Below are positions 1 to 7,028 of a stretch of DNA of 64,000 nt, piece after piece. The position numbers and the translations under genes are program-made. The notes under the pieces were generated by a model, which was not told where the DNA came from, ran no database searches, and worked only from the letters and a program-made list of their open reading frames with translations. Position 1 is the first letter of the stretch, and every line of letters starts with the position of its first letter. The stretch comes from Palsa-883 sp963826975 (GTDB lineage: Bacteria > Pseudomonadota > Alphaproteobacteria > Acetobacterales > Acetobacteraceae). Where the stretch lies: the NCBI GenBank assembly GCA_963826975.1, contig CAWGZJ010000007.1, positions 1 to 64,000 of the forward strand, given 5' to 3'.

Positions 1-1366
1 CCGGCTCGGCGAATGTGTCGACGGGTAGTGTTGCGGCCAACACGAACTGGAGGACGGCAAGCACCGAAGCGCGGTTGGCTTTTGCGGTGCTGACGACGGA
101 GCGGAAGGCGGCGTAGGTCTCGGCACTCCACTCGCAGCGGAACCCGTTGGTGACCTTGCGAAAGATCACGCTGGGACGCAGGTTCCGTTCGGAGACGTTG
201 TTGGTATATGGCACGCAGCGGTTGGTGACGAAGACGAACAAATGGCTGCGGTTGGCGGCGATGCGCTTGCGCAGTTTGCGCCCCGCTTCACCGATCGGGA
301 CGGCCGCCATGATCCGGTCGAGCCGGCGATCCAGATCGGCATGATAGTGCTTCAGCGTGGTATCTTTCAGCGTGCCCCGGCGTCGCCCGATGGCAATCGC
401 GCGCAGCAGCAGACGCTTGAACGCGGCGGAGAAGGCGGTATCGCCACACTCGACGGCGTAGCGCGCATCGCGCAGCAGATGCGCCAGGCACACCTGCCAG
501 TCGATCCCGTGACCGCGCTGGCTGCCCAGCATATCGGACACCCAGACCATCGGCTGAACGGCGCCGAACAGCGTCTGGACCACGGCCTTGCCGCGGCTGG
601 GGCGAATGACGTGCAGCACCGCCAAGGTGCCGACAAACACCCACTCCCACCAGGTCTTGCCGCTCACCCGTGCCGAGGTCTCGTCGGAGCAGACCACCGG
701 GCTGGCCGTCACCGTCTCGCGGATCGCCGCCGCCGCGACCAGCAGCGGCTCACGCGCCCGCGGCAGCATGTTGCTGATCGCACCTTCGCTGATCGTCAGC
801 GCGAACATCTCGCCCATCAGGCGCCAGCCGTTCCAGCCCGATGGCGTGGGCGTAATGCAGATACACCACCAGGGCGGCGATCGACTGACCGAACGGCGAG
901 CCCGGTTCCAGCCCGCTCGGCGCCGGCGCGGTCGCGCGTGCGCCGCAGCATGCGCACCGGCCGCCGAACAGCCGCACCCGCGTCACATCCGGCTTGATCT
1001 GCGGCAGTTCGATGCGGTCATACACCTGGTGTGGCGTCTGCTGCTCGGCGGGGAACGCGGCGGCGCAATGCGGGCAGGCATCGAGCATGGCATCGACGAC
1101 GCGATCGGGGTTCGGCTCCAGCGCGCGGCCAAAGCCGGGGCGGCTCTTGCGCGGCGGCTTGGCACCGGTGGGACGATCGGGCTTTTGACCTTTCGACGGC
1201 GGCAGCGATGAATTGTCCGGGGTCTTCGGCGGACGCTCGAACGCTGCCAACCGCTGCTCCAGTTCAGCGATGCGCGCCAGATGCCGCTTCCAACCGCCCG
1301 ATCAAGGGCAGCAGCGACAGGATGAGGTTATCCTTCTCCGCGACGGTCAGCTGCGAAGGTCGACAT
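1..1366 (-). pseudogene. IS66-family transposase (TnpC-type), frameshifted, runs off left edge
   Basis: Reading the minus strand from about 1366 gives an IS66 N-terminus (LTVAEKDNLILSLLPLIG), then ARIAELEQRLAAFERPPK and the family hallmark PKTPDNSSLPPSKGQKPD (about 1160-1240), a Cys-rich zinc-like segment (CPHC ... CACC, 980-1090) and the DDE region ending in the typical NNVSERNLRP..FRKVTNGFRCEWSAE stretch near 110-220. The frame changes twice: near 1290 (between GRLEA and ARIAELEQ) and near 830 (between GLERL and LMGEMFALTISEG). The protein is therefore not continuous. The C-terminus probably continues past position 1. No tnpA/tnpB partners are seen inside the window. The start is only approximate. 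Family assignment is firm; whether the breaks are real or sequencing errors is open. Confidence 0.85.
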
Positions 1367-1453
1367 CGGGCGTCACACGGAGCTTGAATCGAGTCGCCCG
1401 TGACCGCGTCAACCATCATCGTGCAGCACGTCAGAAGCTTTGCCACCCCAGCT

Positions 1454-1786
1454 ATGCCATCCCGCATCGCCTCGCTGGCCTACTACCCAGGTGAGCAATT
1501 ACTAAGACTGTGTCCGGCGATACCAAATGCGAAGGCTTGGAGAAAAATAGTCTACGACCTGGCCATTGGTTCTCTGACCAGCCTGATCTTCTACGCTTTG
1601 GTAGTTCGGCTGCCCGACTATCAGCGTCGGCAACGTTTTAAGAAAAGCCTCAAGCGGCATTATAGGGAGTTTCGAGAGGATTGCATTCGGGTCATGCTGA
1701 TGGCTGCGGATGGCACCTATGATGTTGCTCTCCCCGCCGCCCTGATGGAGCAGGATAAGTTTAGAGACTACTTTAAGGAGAAGGCG
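1454..1786 (+). pseudogene. 5' fragment of a membrane-anchored hypothetical protein
   Basis: Plus-strand coding sequence with a convincing protein signature: a predicted transmembrane helix (YDLAIGSLTSLIFYALVV, about 1550-1605) followed by a basic amphipathic stretch rich in Arg/Lys (LPDYQRRQRFKKSLKRHYREF) and an acidic tail (LMEQDKFRDYFKEK). Lower GC and codon use unlike its neighbours suggest a foreign origin. The similarity ends abruptly at about 1785, where sequence shared with the 3' end of csf2 begins, so the gene is truncated by a rearrangement. The start is uncertain because the first ~15 codons may derive from the IS66 border. No function can be assigned. Confidence 0.5.
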
Positions 1787-2528
1787 CCTGAACTCGCTCG
1801 GCATCGTGGCCAATGCCTCCGGCCAGCCCCACCAGTGACGCCGCAGCGCCGGAGGACACCACCAGATGGTTTGGTACTGCGCAAGGCACGTGCTCGCCCC
1901 GCCAATAGGGTGGTTCCGCCATCTCGGCCGCCATCTCGACGTCATCCCGACCGCCGAGGGACCGCCAAGTGACGATGGGCACCGCCCTGGCGGGGCTGCC
2001 ATCACACAGCATGACGCCCGGGTGGCGGGCCTCAATCGGCTCAACCTCAAGCGATCCCTCGCGGATACGGCCGTACCCAGACGAGCGCTTGGTGCCGATC
2101 GCCGGTACGTCGGCCAGCAGGTCGTGGACCGTCGCGACATCACCGAAGCCGCAGAACCACACCGCGTGTGCCTCGTAGGCGCGCCTGGTGTCCAGCCTGT
2201 TCTGGTAAGGCCCCCGGGTCTTGTCGACGGCCGGGTAGCGCCCGGCGCGTCCGGTGGGCCGCACTGCGGCGGGGTAGAGGTCGATGGCGGCACGCAAGGC
2301 CATCACATGGACCGCGGGGACGGCCTCGCATGCACCTTCGAGCAGGACCTGTGAGCCGCACCACATGCGACCGATACGGCCGAGCGGGATCTCCTCAACA
2401 GCCCGCCGCGCATCGCCCGTCCGTTCGAACAACAGGGCGGACAGCAGCCCGTCCAGCATCAGCCGGCGTCCGGGGATGATCGGCTCGCGCAGTTCCATGC
2501 GCAGGGCAAACGGCGTGTGTGTGGGCAT
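1773..2528 (-). CDS. csf3: Type IV CRISPR-associated Cas5-like protein Csf3
   Basis: A 251-residue RAMP-type protein. It has the N-terminal LREPIIPGRRLMLDGLLSAL segment, typical of Csf3 proteins (substrate edge plus 'LDGLLA-like' helix), and a glycine-rich motif (GTKRSSGYGRI, about residues 144-154) like those of Cas5/Cas6 folds. In type IV-A complexes Csf3 caps the 5' handle end of the crRNA backbone built from Csf2. The ATG at 2528 has an AGGA eight bases upstream. Csf3 normally sits beside csf2; here it is 1.8 kb away beyond an IS605 element. The last ~16 residues are encoded by sequence matching the csf2 3' end out of frame (1785-1822), so the native C-terminus is replaced, though most of the domain is intact. 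The identification rests on motif and context and was not checked by profile search. Confidence 0.7.
   Translation of the reverse strand: MPTHTPFALRMELREPIIPGRRLMLDGLLSALLFERTGDARRAVEEIPLGRIGRMWCGSQVLLEGACEAVPAVHVMALRAAIDLYPAAVRPTGRAGRYPAVDKTRGPYQNRLDTRRAYEAHAVWFCGFGDVATVHDLLADVPAIGTKRSSGYGRIREGSLEVEPIEARHPGVMLCDGSPARAVPIVTWRSLGGRDDVEMAAEMAEPPYWRGEHVPCAVPNHLVVSSGAAASLVGLAGGIGHDAERVQAPSP
1785..1822. repeat. Direct duplicate of csf2 3'-terminal sequence fused to csf3
   Basis: These 38 bases match 4334-4371 (the end of csf2) with three mismatches by eye. Both stretches lie in the same orientation on minus-strand genes. At this copy the sequence is read in another frame and supplies the csf3 C-terminus. 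This marks a recombination or deletion junction that joined csf3 to a scrap of csf2. Confidence 0.75.
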
Positions 2529-2609
2529 GTCGAGCGGTCCTATGCGGCGCGGATTTTACCATCCTGACTGCCGCCATACGCCAATCGTTCTGTCGTGGTT
2601 AGGCTGAGG

Positions 2610-3312
2610 GAGTGACCTGGCATCGGCCCCAAGCCCGGTGTTCAGGGCCGGGTAAGGCCGCAAGGCGTGTCTGCACCGGTATGAATTCAGTCAGCTGTGC
2701 GCTGCTGTTCGACGTATTGGCGGACGGTCTTCGGCGGATCCCCGCCGCTGGACGCTGCGAAGTAAGACGGAGACCACAGGACGCCGTTCCAGTAGTGCCG
2801 CGCGATGCCGGGCCGGCGCTGCTTCAGCAAACGCGAGGACACACCCTTGAGGCTGTTCACCAGCACCGAGACTGCAACCTTGGGCGGGTATTCGACCAGC
2901 AGATGCACATGGTCGTCCTCGCCATCGCACGCGCAAAGTTTGGCTCCGAAGTCGGAGCAGACCTTGTTGAAGATGTCTTGCAGGCATCCGATGGCATCTC
3001 CGGCGAAAACATGGCGGCGATATTTTGTCACGAAGACCAAGTGAACATGGAGTGCAGAAACGCAAGCGCGACCGTGCCGAATTTCTCTTGTGTCACTCAT
3101 AGACCAAATGTATCATCGGACCATGGTCGTCCGCAAGCCGCGCGTCTATCGTCCCTACCCGACCGACGAACAGGAGCGATGGCTCGGCCAGTCGGTTGGT
3201 GCCGTGGATGCAGCACACAACATTCTGCGCCAGGCGCACAGTCCGGTGCCGCCCGTGCGGGGCGACCGCGCCACACAGCCCGTTGAAGCAGGATCCAGCC
3301 GGAGGGTAGCGT
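2610..3312. mobile_element. IS200/IS605-type insertion sequence with internally deleted tnpB
   Basis: Divergent tnpA (minus) and tnpB (plus) start seven bases apart, the standard IS605 layout. The left end probably lies in 2610-2690, where an imperfect GC hairpin (CCCCAAGCCCGG / CCGGGTAAGG) precedes the tnpA stop. The right end is near 3310, where the plus strand reads PVEAGSSRR, the kind of terminal TnpB/right-end sequence common in this family. Exact cleavage sites are not resolvable by eye. The element lies between csf3 and the inverted cas6e copy and may have driven the local rearrangement. Confidence 0.6.
2687..3100 (-). CDS. tnpA: IS200/IS605-family Y1 transposase TnpA
   Basis: A 137-residue HUH single-strand transposase. 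It has the N-terminal strand with HVHLVFVTKYRRHVF, the metal-binding His-x-His in DDHVHLLVEYPPK (residues ~62-74) and a C-terminal helix with the catalytic tyrosine and glutamine (VRQYVEQQ, near residue 130). Length is normal for the family (130-150), so the protein looks intact. It would recognise hairpins at the ends of the element and could mobilise it or related copies in trans. Start codon ATG at 3100, divergent from the tnpB remnant. Confidence 0.9.
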   Translation of the reverse strand: MSDTREIRHGRACVSALHVHLVFVTKYRRHVFAGDAIGCLQDIFNKVCSDFGAKLCACDGEDDHVHLLVEYPPKVAVSVLVNSLKGVSSRLLKQRRPGIARHYWNGVLWSPSYFAASSGGDPPKTVRQYVEQQRTAD

Positions 3313-3314
3313 GA
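3108..3314 (+). pseudogene. tnpB (IS605 OrfB) remnant, internally deleted
   Basis: The first ~40 codons resemble the start of TnpB (KPRVYRPYPTDEQERWLGQSVGAV, cf. the YRLYPTPEQE consensus). After NILRQ the frame passes straight into PVRGDRATQPVEAGSSRR, which looks like the extreme C-terminus / right-end region of a TnpB gene. About 1 kb of nuclease (RuvC and zinc finger) is missing, so no active RNA-guided nuclease is made. The retained right end could still contain the scaffold part of an omega RNA, but this is inference. Confidence 0.6.
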
Positions 3315-3794
3315 TGCCATCCGCCGGAACCTCGGTCCTTCAGGGCAAAGAGGAAGTCTGGCTGCATCGGCGGCTGTATGATATGCTATGCGGCCCGGAT
3401 AGGCAGCGGCGGTTTCTTTGGGCGGTCGAGGCAGAGCCTGCCCCATCGTCATTGTCCGCTCCCGCGTGTTGCCCCCCTCGCTCGCGGCCCATGCCGTGCC
3501 GGTCGAGGTTCCCCAACTGGGGAACGAATGGTTGTTCAGGCTCGTTGCCTCCCCGGCGCGGGCCTGCGGTGGCGGCAAGAAGGTTCGGCTCCCCGTCGGC
3601 GACCGCACGGCGCGGATGCAATGGCTTGACCGCCAGGCGGCGAGCAGCGGATTCACCGGTACTCGGCGCGCCGCGCTTGCGCTGGTGGATGACGCGCATA
3701 AACCGCGGGGGGCAGAATATCCTTAGTGAGACTGCAGTGTACGAAGGATTGCTGCGTGTCGACGAACCCGGACGCCTGGCCCAGGCGATGGAGT
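3315..3794 (+). pseudogene. Inverted chimeric copy of csf1 5' fragment + cas6e internal segment
   Basis: Positions 3323-3361 match the minus strand of csf1 near its start (GTSVLQxKxEVW). The sequence then jumps at 3362 to a 433-bp copy of cas6e 5885-5453 (LHRRLYDMLCGPD ... LAQAME), at well over 90 percent identity by eye. The copy has one base deleted in a C run near 3443 and one inserted near 3659, so the frame is broken twice. It ends at 3794, just before the glycine-rich loop of Cas6e. It therefore lacks the csf1 body, the Cas6e N-terminus and the Gly loop, and cannot encode a working protein. Confidence 0.85.
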
Positions 3795-3795
3795 C

Positions 3796-4001
3796 GTGCC
3801 GGTTTCGGCTTCCAGCAGGGCCACCAACCCGAGTTTGCCGGGCGGCGCCGCGAACGCCTGGGCGCAGCGCAAGGCATAGCCGATCTGAGGCTCCTGGTGG
3901 ACATAACGCCTGCCCCGCTCCGCCATTGCGGCGGCGACGGGGCCGGCCGCCCGGAACGCGGCGCGCGTCCTCTCAACCAAAGCTTCCACACGCCGCTCCA
4001 T
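3796..4001 (-). pseudogene. csf4: Truncated type IV DinG helicase (csf4), N-terminus only
   Basis: Starting at the ATG at 4001, the minus strand encodes MERRVEALVERTRAAF ... RRYVHQEPQIGYALRCAQAF ... LGLVALLEAETGT. This is the Q-like motif plus the lead-in to Walker A (consensus LLEAETGTGKT) of XPD/DinG-type helicases. DinG is the signature accessory helicase of type IV-A systems and is required for their interference. The reading frame stops matching exactly after ETGT, where the inverted cas6e copy begins. The ATPase core, iron-sulfur region and remaining motifs are absent. The array lies 20 bp upstream, so the original order was probably csf2 - array - csf4. Confidence 0.65.
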
Positions 4002-4020
4002 GAATCGTCATTGCCCTGCC

Positions 4021-4253
4021 ATCGTCAATGAACCCCGTTTGGGGGCATCCAGACTCTGTGCCGCTGCCACGCCTACCATGACGATCTGTCGAACCCCCAC
4101 GTCTTGGGGGCATCCACACCAGCAGACAACCGGGACGCGCTAGCCTCATTCCTGTCGAACCCCCACGTCTTGGGGGCATCCACACCGCGGCGGCTATCTG
4201 CTGTGACCAGTCCTTGCCCTGTCGAACCCCCACGTCTTGGGGGCATCCACACC
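4021..4253 (-). CRISPR. Mini CRISPR array, 3 conserved + 1 degenerate repeat, 3 spacers
   Basis: Identical 35-nt units lie at 4219-4253, 4152-4186 and 4086-4120, with a degenerate unit at 4021-4055. Spacers are 32, 31 and 30 nt (4187-4218, 4121-4151, 4056-4085). Read on the minus strand, each repeat contains a CCCCCA-AGACG-TGGGGG hairpin, the sort of stem cut by Cas6e. The degenerate unit at the csf4 side marks the leader-distal end. Transcription therefore probably runs in from csf2, whose stop codon is only 34 bp before the first repeat. The 34-bp gap leaves little room for a separate leader. No cas1/cas2 are near, as is usual for type IV. Confidence 0.9.
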
Positions 4254-4287
4254 TGCTCTCGGCTAAATGTTTGCGGGAATGTCGCAA

Positions 4288-5361
4288 TCACCGCGAAGGC
4301 GCCCGGAAATCAAACTTTCCCTCCCCCAGCCGCCGCCTGAATTCACCCGGCATCGTGGCCAATGCCTCCGGGACGCACAAACCCTTGAACGGGTCAAGCC
4401 TGATCTCACCCGCATCCTCGTAGCGGCCAAGCTCGCCGCGCCGCATACGAACCTGCCAGGTCCCGGAAATAATCCCACAGCCCTGGGAAGCGTGCGCCCC
4501 GATGACCGGCTCCAGCGCCAGCCGATCCAGCGCTTCAAGGAACAGACCGACCTCATAGCCGCGCGCGTTGATCAGGGTGAAGTCGTGCTCTAGTCGGGTG
4601 CCGACGGGGATTGCTTCGTACCCCGGAAGAGGTAGCAGCACCGAGACCTCCACCCCTGGCTCGCCGCCTTGCGACGCAGCCTGGATCTCGGCCGCCTCCG
4701 CATCGAGCGCGGCCCGCCTCTCTGCATCTTTTTCCCGGCGGCGGGCCTTGTCGATCCCGGCCAGACGCTGGCGGTCACGCGAGGCTTGCGCAACCCGCTG
4801 CGAGCGCTCCAGCCACTCGGCGCGCCCCTCGGGCGACAGCATCATCAGCGCGTCGCCGCGGGCGAAGTCATCAGCACGCACCCCGCGTACAACGTCGACG
4901 GTGACGGGCGTCGCTGGCACCGCGCGCCCGACCCGCAGACGTCCCTTGTCCCAGGGCGAGTTCGCCCCAAACAAGGCGATCAGCGGGTTGCGGTCGCGCC
5001 GGTCCGCCGCCGCAAGGAGATCCGCCTTGTCCTCCTCCCCACCGCCCTTCACGCCGCCATTGCGGAGGTAATACGCGTCCTCGATCCCGAACGGCGAAGG
5101 GCCGTCCTCCCCTGCGATGCCGTAGCGTGCCACCTCCTCGGCCAAGCGCCGCAGGCGCCCACGGATGCCAGATGCCGGGAAGTACGGCACCAGGACCAGC
5201 CCAGCCTCCGCAAAGAACTTCGGCATCCGCGGCAAAGGCGTCGGTGGCCTCGACTGGGGGCCGGGCGCCGGCGTTCCGACCGGCGTGTTCGGCGGCGAGG
5301 TGGCAAGGGGGCTCTCCGCAACAATCTCGCCTTCGAGGCGCAGGCTGATCACGTCGCTCAT
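4288..5361 (-). CDS. csf2: Type IV CRISPR-associated Cas7-like backbone protein Csf2
   Basis: A 357-residue RAMP protein expected to polymerise along the crRNA spacer. It has an N-terminal strand (SDVISLRLEGEIVAESPLA), the RAMP-typical LVPYFPASGIRGRLRRL segment (consensus 'PGSSLRGALR', about residues 60-80) and a C-terminal GYEVGLFLEALDRLALEPVIGAH strand-helix. An unusual Arg/Ala-rich helical insert spans about residues 175-225. Length is close to the family norm (~340). ATG at 5361 overlaps the cas6e stop as ATGA, indicating translational coupling. The longer ORF upstream (to 5475) is just cas6e in another frame. The final codons have a duplicate at 1785-1822. The match to Csf2 is by motif and locus context. 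Confidence 0.7.
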   Translation of the reverse strand: MSDVISLRLEGEIVAESPLATSPPNTPVGTPAPGPQSRPPTPLPRMPKFFAEAGLVLVPYFPASGIRGRLRRLAEEVARYGIAGEDGPSPFGIEDAYYLRNGGVKGGGEEDKADLLAAADRRDRNPLIALFGANSPWDKGRLRVGRAVPATPVTVDVVRGVRADDFARGDALMMLSPEGRAEWLERSQRVAQASRDRQRLAGIDKARRREKDAERRAALDAEAAEIQAASQGGEPGVEVSVLLPLPGYEAIPVGTRLEHDFTLINARGYEVGLFLEALDRLALEPVIGAHASQGCGIISGTWQVRMRRGELGRYEDAGEIRLDPFKGLCVPEALATMPGEFRRRLGEGKFDFRAPSR

Positions 5362-5957
5362 GCACATCCTACCTGGGCGGAAGCGAGGGGATGCCGCGGC
5401 TGGAACAGGCGTAGCAGACCGTAACCGAAGCCTCGGCTGCGACCGATGCCGAACTCCATCGCCTGGGCCAGGCATCCGGGGTCGTCGACACGCAGCAATC
5501 CTTCGTACACTGCAGTCTCACGAAGGATATTCTGCCCCCCGCGGTTTATGCGCGTCGTCCACCAGCGCAAGCGTGGCGCGCCGAGCACGGTGAACCCGCC
5601 GCTCGCCGCCTGGCGGTCAAGCCATTGCATCCGCGCCGCCCGGTCGCCGACGGGGAGCCGAACCTTCTTGCCGCCGCCGCAGGCCCGCGCCGGGGAGGCA
5701 ACGAGCCTGAACAACCATTCGTTCCCCAGTTGAGGAACCTCGACCGGCACGGCATGGGCCGCGAGCGGCGGGGGCAACACGCGGGAGCGGACAATGACGA
5801 TGGGGGCAGGCTCTGCCTCCACCGCCCAAAGAAACCGCCGCTGCCCATCCGGGCCGCACAGCATATCATACAGCCGCCGATGCAGGTCGTACGGGTTCTC
5901 GGGAATGCCGCCCGGCATCAGCATCGGCAGGTCACGCAGTCCGCCATCACCGTGCAT
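5358..5957 (-). CDS. cas6e: Cas6e-like CRISPR pre-crRNA endoribonuclease
   Basis: A 199-residue double-ferredoxin Cas6 protein. It has NPYDLHRRLYDMLC (first helix, with the His usually implicated in Cas6e chemistry), RRFLWAVEAEPAPIVIVRS (strand pair typical of Cse3/Cas6e) and the C-terminal glycine-rich loop GIGRSRGFGYGLLRL. It would cut the hairpin repeats of the adjacent array. The start at 5957 has a strong AAGGAGG five bases before ATG. It overlaps csf1 by 11 nt and csf2 by 4 nt, so the three form one operon. Use of a Cas6e in place of Csf5 is known for some type IV-A subtypes. A 433-bp inverted copy of this gene lies at 3362-3794. Confidence 0.8.
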   Translation of the reverse strand: MHGDGGLRDLPMLMPGGIPENPYDLHRRLYDMLCGPDGQRRFLWAVEAEPAPIVIVRSRVLPPPLAAHAVPVEVPQLGNEWLFRLVASPARACGGGKKVRLPVGDRAARMQWLDRQAASGGFTVLGAPRLRWWTTRINRGGQNILRETAVYEGLLRVDDPGCLAQAMEFGIGRSRGFGYGLLRLFQPRHPLASAQVGCA

Positions 5958-6687
5958 CGGCGTCCTCCTTGGCACGGGCTGCCAAGAGCCTGGCGAGCGC
6001 GTCGTACTCAGCCGTGTGGCGCCGGGGCCCGTTGGTGGCCACCTGCAAGGCCCGCTCGGCGACGGCGCCATGCTTCGCCACCAAGCGCTCCATGGCCTCC
6101 CGAAGTTCTTTCGACCGCGGCTCGCGGCCGCGAGCGTAATCCAGCGCGGAGGCGCGCCGATAAATATCAAGCGGCACGCCGTCTAGATCCCGGTAAGCCG
6201 CGATCACCGGCCGCCGGCGGATTGTCGCCGCCCCGTCGCCGCAGACCTCGATGACATCGGGCGAGAGGGAAATACGCAACGTGCCGCGAATGTCCACCTT
6301 CTTGCCGAACGCGACAAACAAGAACGGCGGCGCCGGCGGCTCCAGGATGAGCGCGGTTTGCATCCCATAGGACGACCGCACGTCCAGCGCCTGCCAATCC
6401 ACCGACCAGTTCGCGGACGCCGAGGGCTCCCGGACCGGCACGACATCGGCGGCGACGACAACCTGCCCGGTCGTCACCAGGACGGCCGAGCCGACACCGA
6501 TCCGCATCCTGCTGCCCGGCTTGCGCCGATGCGGCAGGGTTGCCGCAAGACCGCGCAACAGCCCTGCCCGCGGATCGTAGTCTCCGGGGTCGAGCCATTG
6601 CACAAACCGGTCGTATAGCCACTGATCGGCCCGGGGGATCCAGACTTCGTCTTTGTCCTGAAGGACCGAGGTTCCGGCGGCGTCCAC
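5947..6687 (-). CDS. csf1: Putative type IV CRISPR large-subunit-like protein Csf1
   Basis: A protein of about 246 residues (GTG start at 6687 proposed; an open frame continues to a TTG at 6783 with non-protein-like sequence). It has WIPRADQWLYDRFVQWLDP near the N-terminus, then a hydrophobic strand set (RIGVGSAVLVTTGQVVVAADV, PFLFVAFGKKVDIRG, SLSPDVIEVCGD) and a helical Arg/Ala-rich C-terminus. It occupies the csf1 position, first in the csf1-cas6e-csf2 operon. Known Csf1 proteins usually carry an N-terminal CxxC zinc finger; only one cysteine is present here, so either the N-terminus was lost or this is a divergent form. The name is assigned mainly from context. Confidence 0.5.
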   Translation of the reverse strand: MDAAGTSVLQDKDEVWIPRADQWLYDRFVQWLDPGDYDPRAGLLRGLAATLPHRRKPGSRMRIGVGSAVLVTTGQVVVAADVVPVREPSASANWSVDWQALDVRSSYGMQTALILEPPAPPFLFVAFGKKVDIRGTLRISLSPDVIEVCGDGAATIRRRPVIAAYRDLDGVPLDIYRRASALDYARGREPRSKELREAMERLVAKHGAVAERALQVATNGPRRHTAEYDALARLLAARAKEDADAR

Positions 6688-6985
6688 CTTTTGGCTGTGC
6701 GCGGCCGTTGGCGCATCCGGCCTGAGAGCTCGGTCTCCACCTAAGGTTGTGTGAAAACGTGGTCGCGGCCGGTTGCCGCGCAATGATATGTCAAGAGCGG
6801 CCGGGTCAGTGTGCGAATAAATTCACGGTAGACGCCCTCAGAGCCACATAATTATTCATCGCCGTTACGGTTCGATCTTTTCACACGGCCCGCACCCTTT
6901 TGCAGACATCCGAACTGACCCATTACCCAGCGGCCGGCATCGCGTGCCGGGTTGCTCGGAGTAGCCAACCGGGGGCGCGCGCCGA

Positions 6986-7028
6986 AAAAAACTCAACCCA
7001 ACGGCCATCCTTTATGATCGTTGGTATG
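6986..7028. repeat. Hairpin motif shared with 56063-56104
   Basis: An imperfect inverted repeat (CCAACGG ... CGTTGG) flanked by an A-run on its left. A closely similar ~43-bp sequence occurs at 56063-56104 in the same orientation. On the minus strand it reads as a stem followed by GAGTTTTTT and could act as a terminator. Here it overlaps the proposed start of the allophanate hydrolase gene. The rest of 6688-6985 upstream of csf1 shows nothing recognisable beyond A/T-rich stretches near 6840-6890 that could hold promoters. Confidence 0.45.

Noticed and set aside
5362..5475. Extended N-terminus of csf2
   Set aside because: It is cas6e sequence in another frame; ATG at 5361 overlaps the cas6e stop and gives a normal-length protein.
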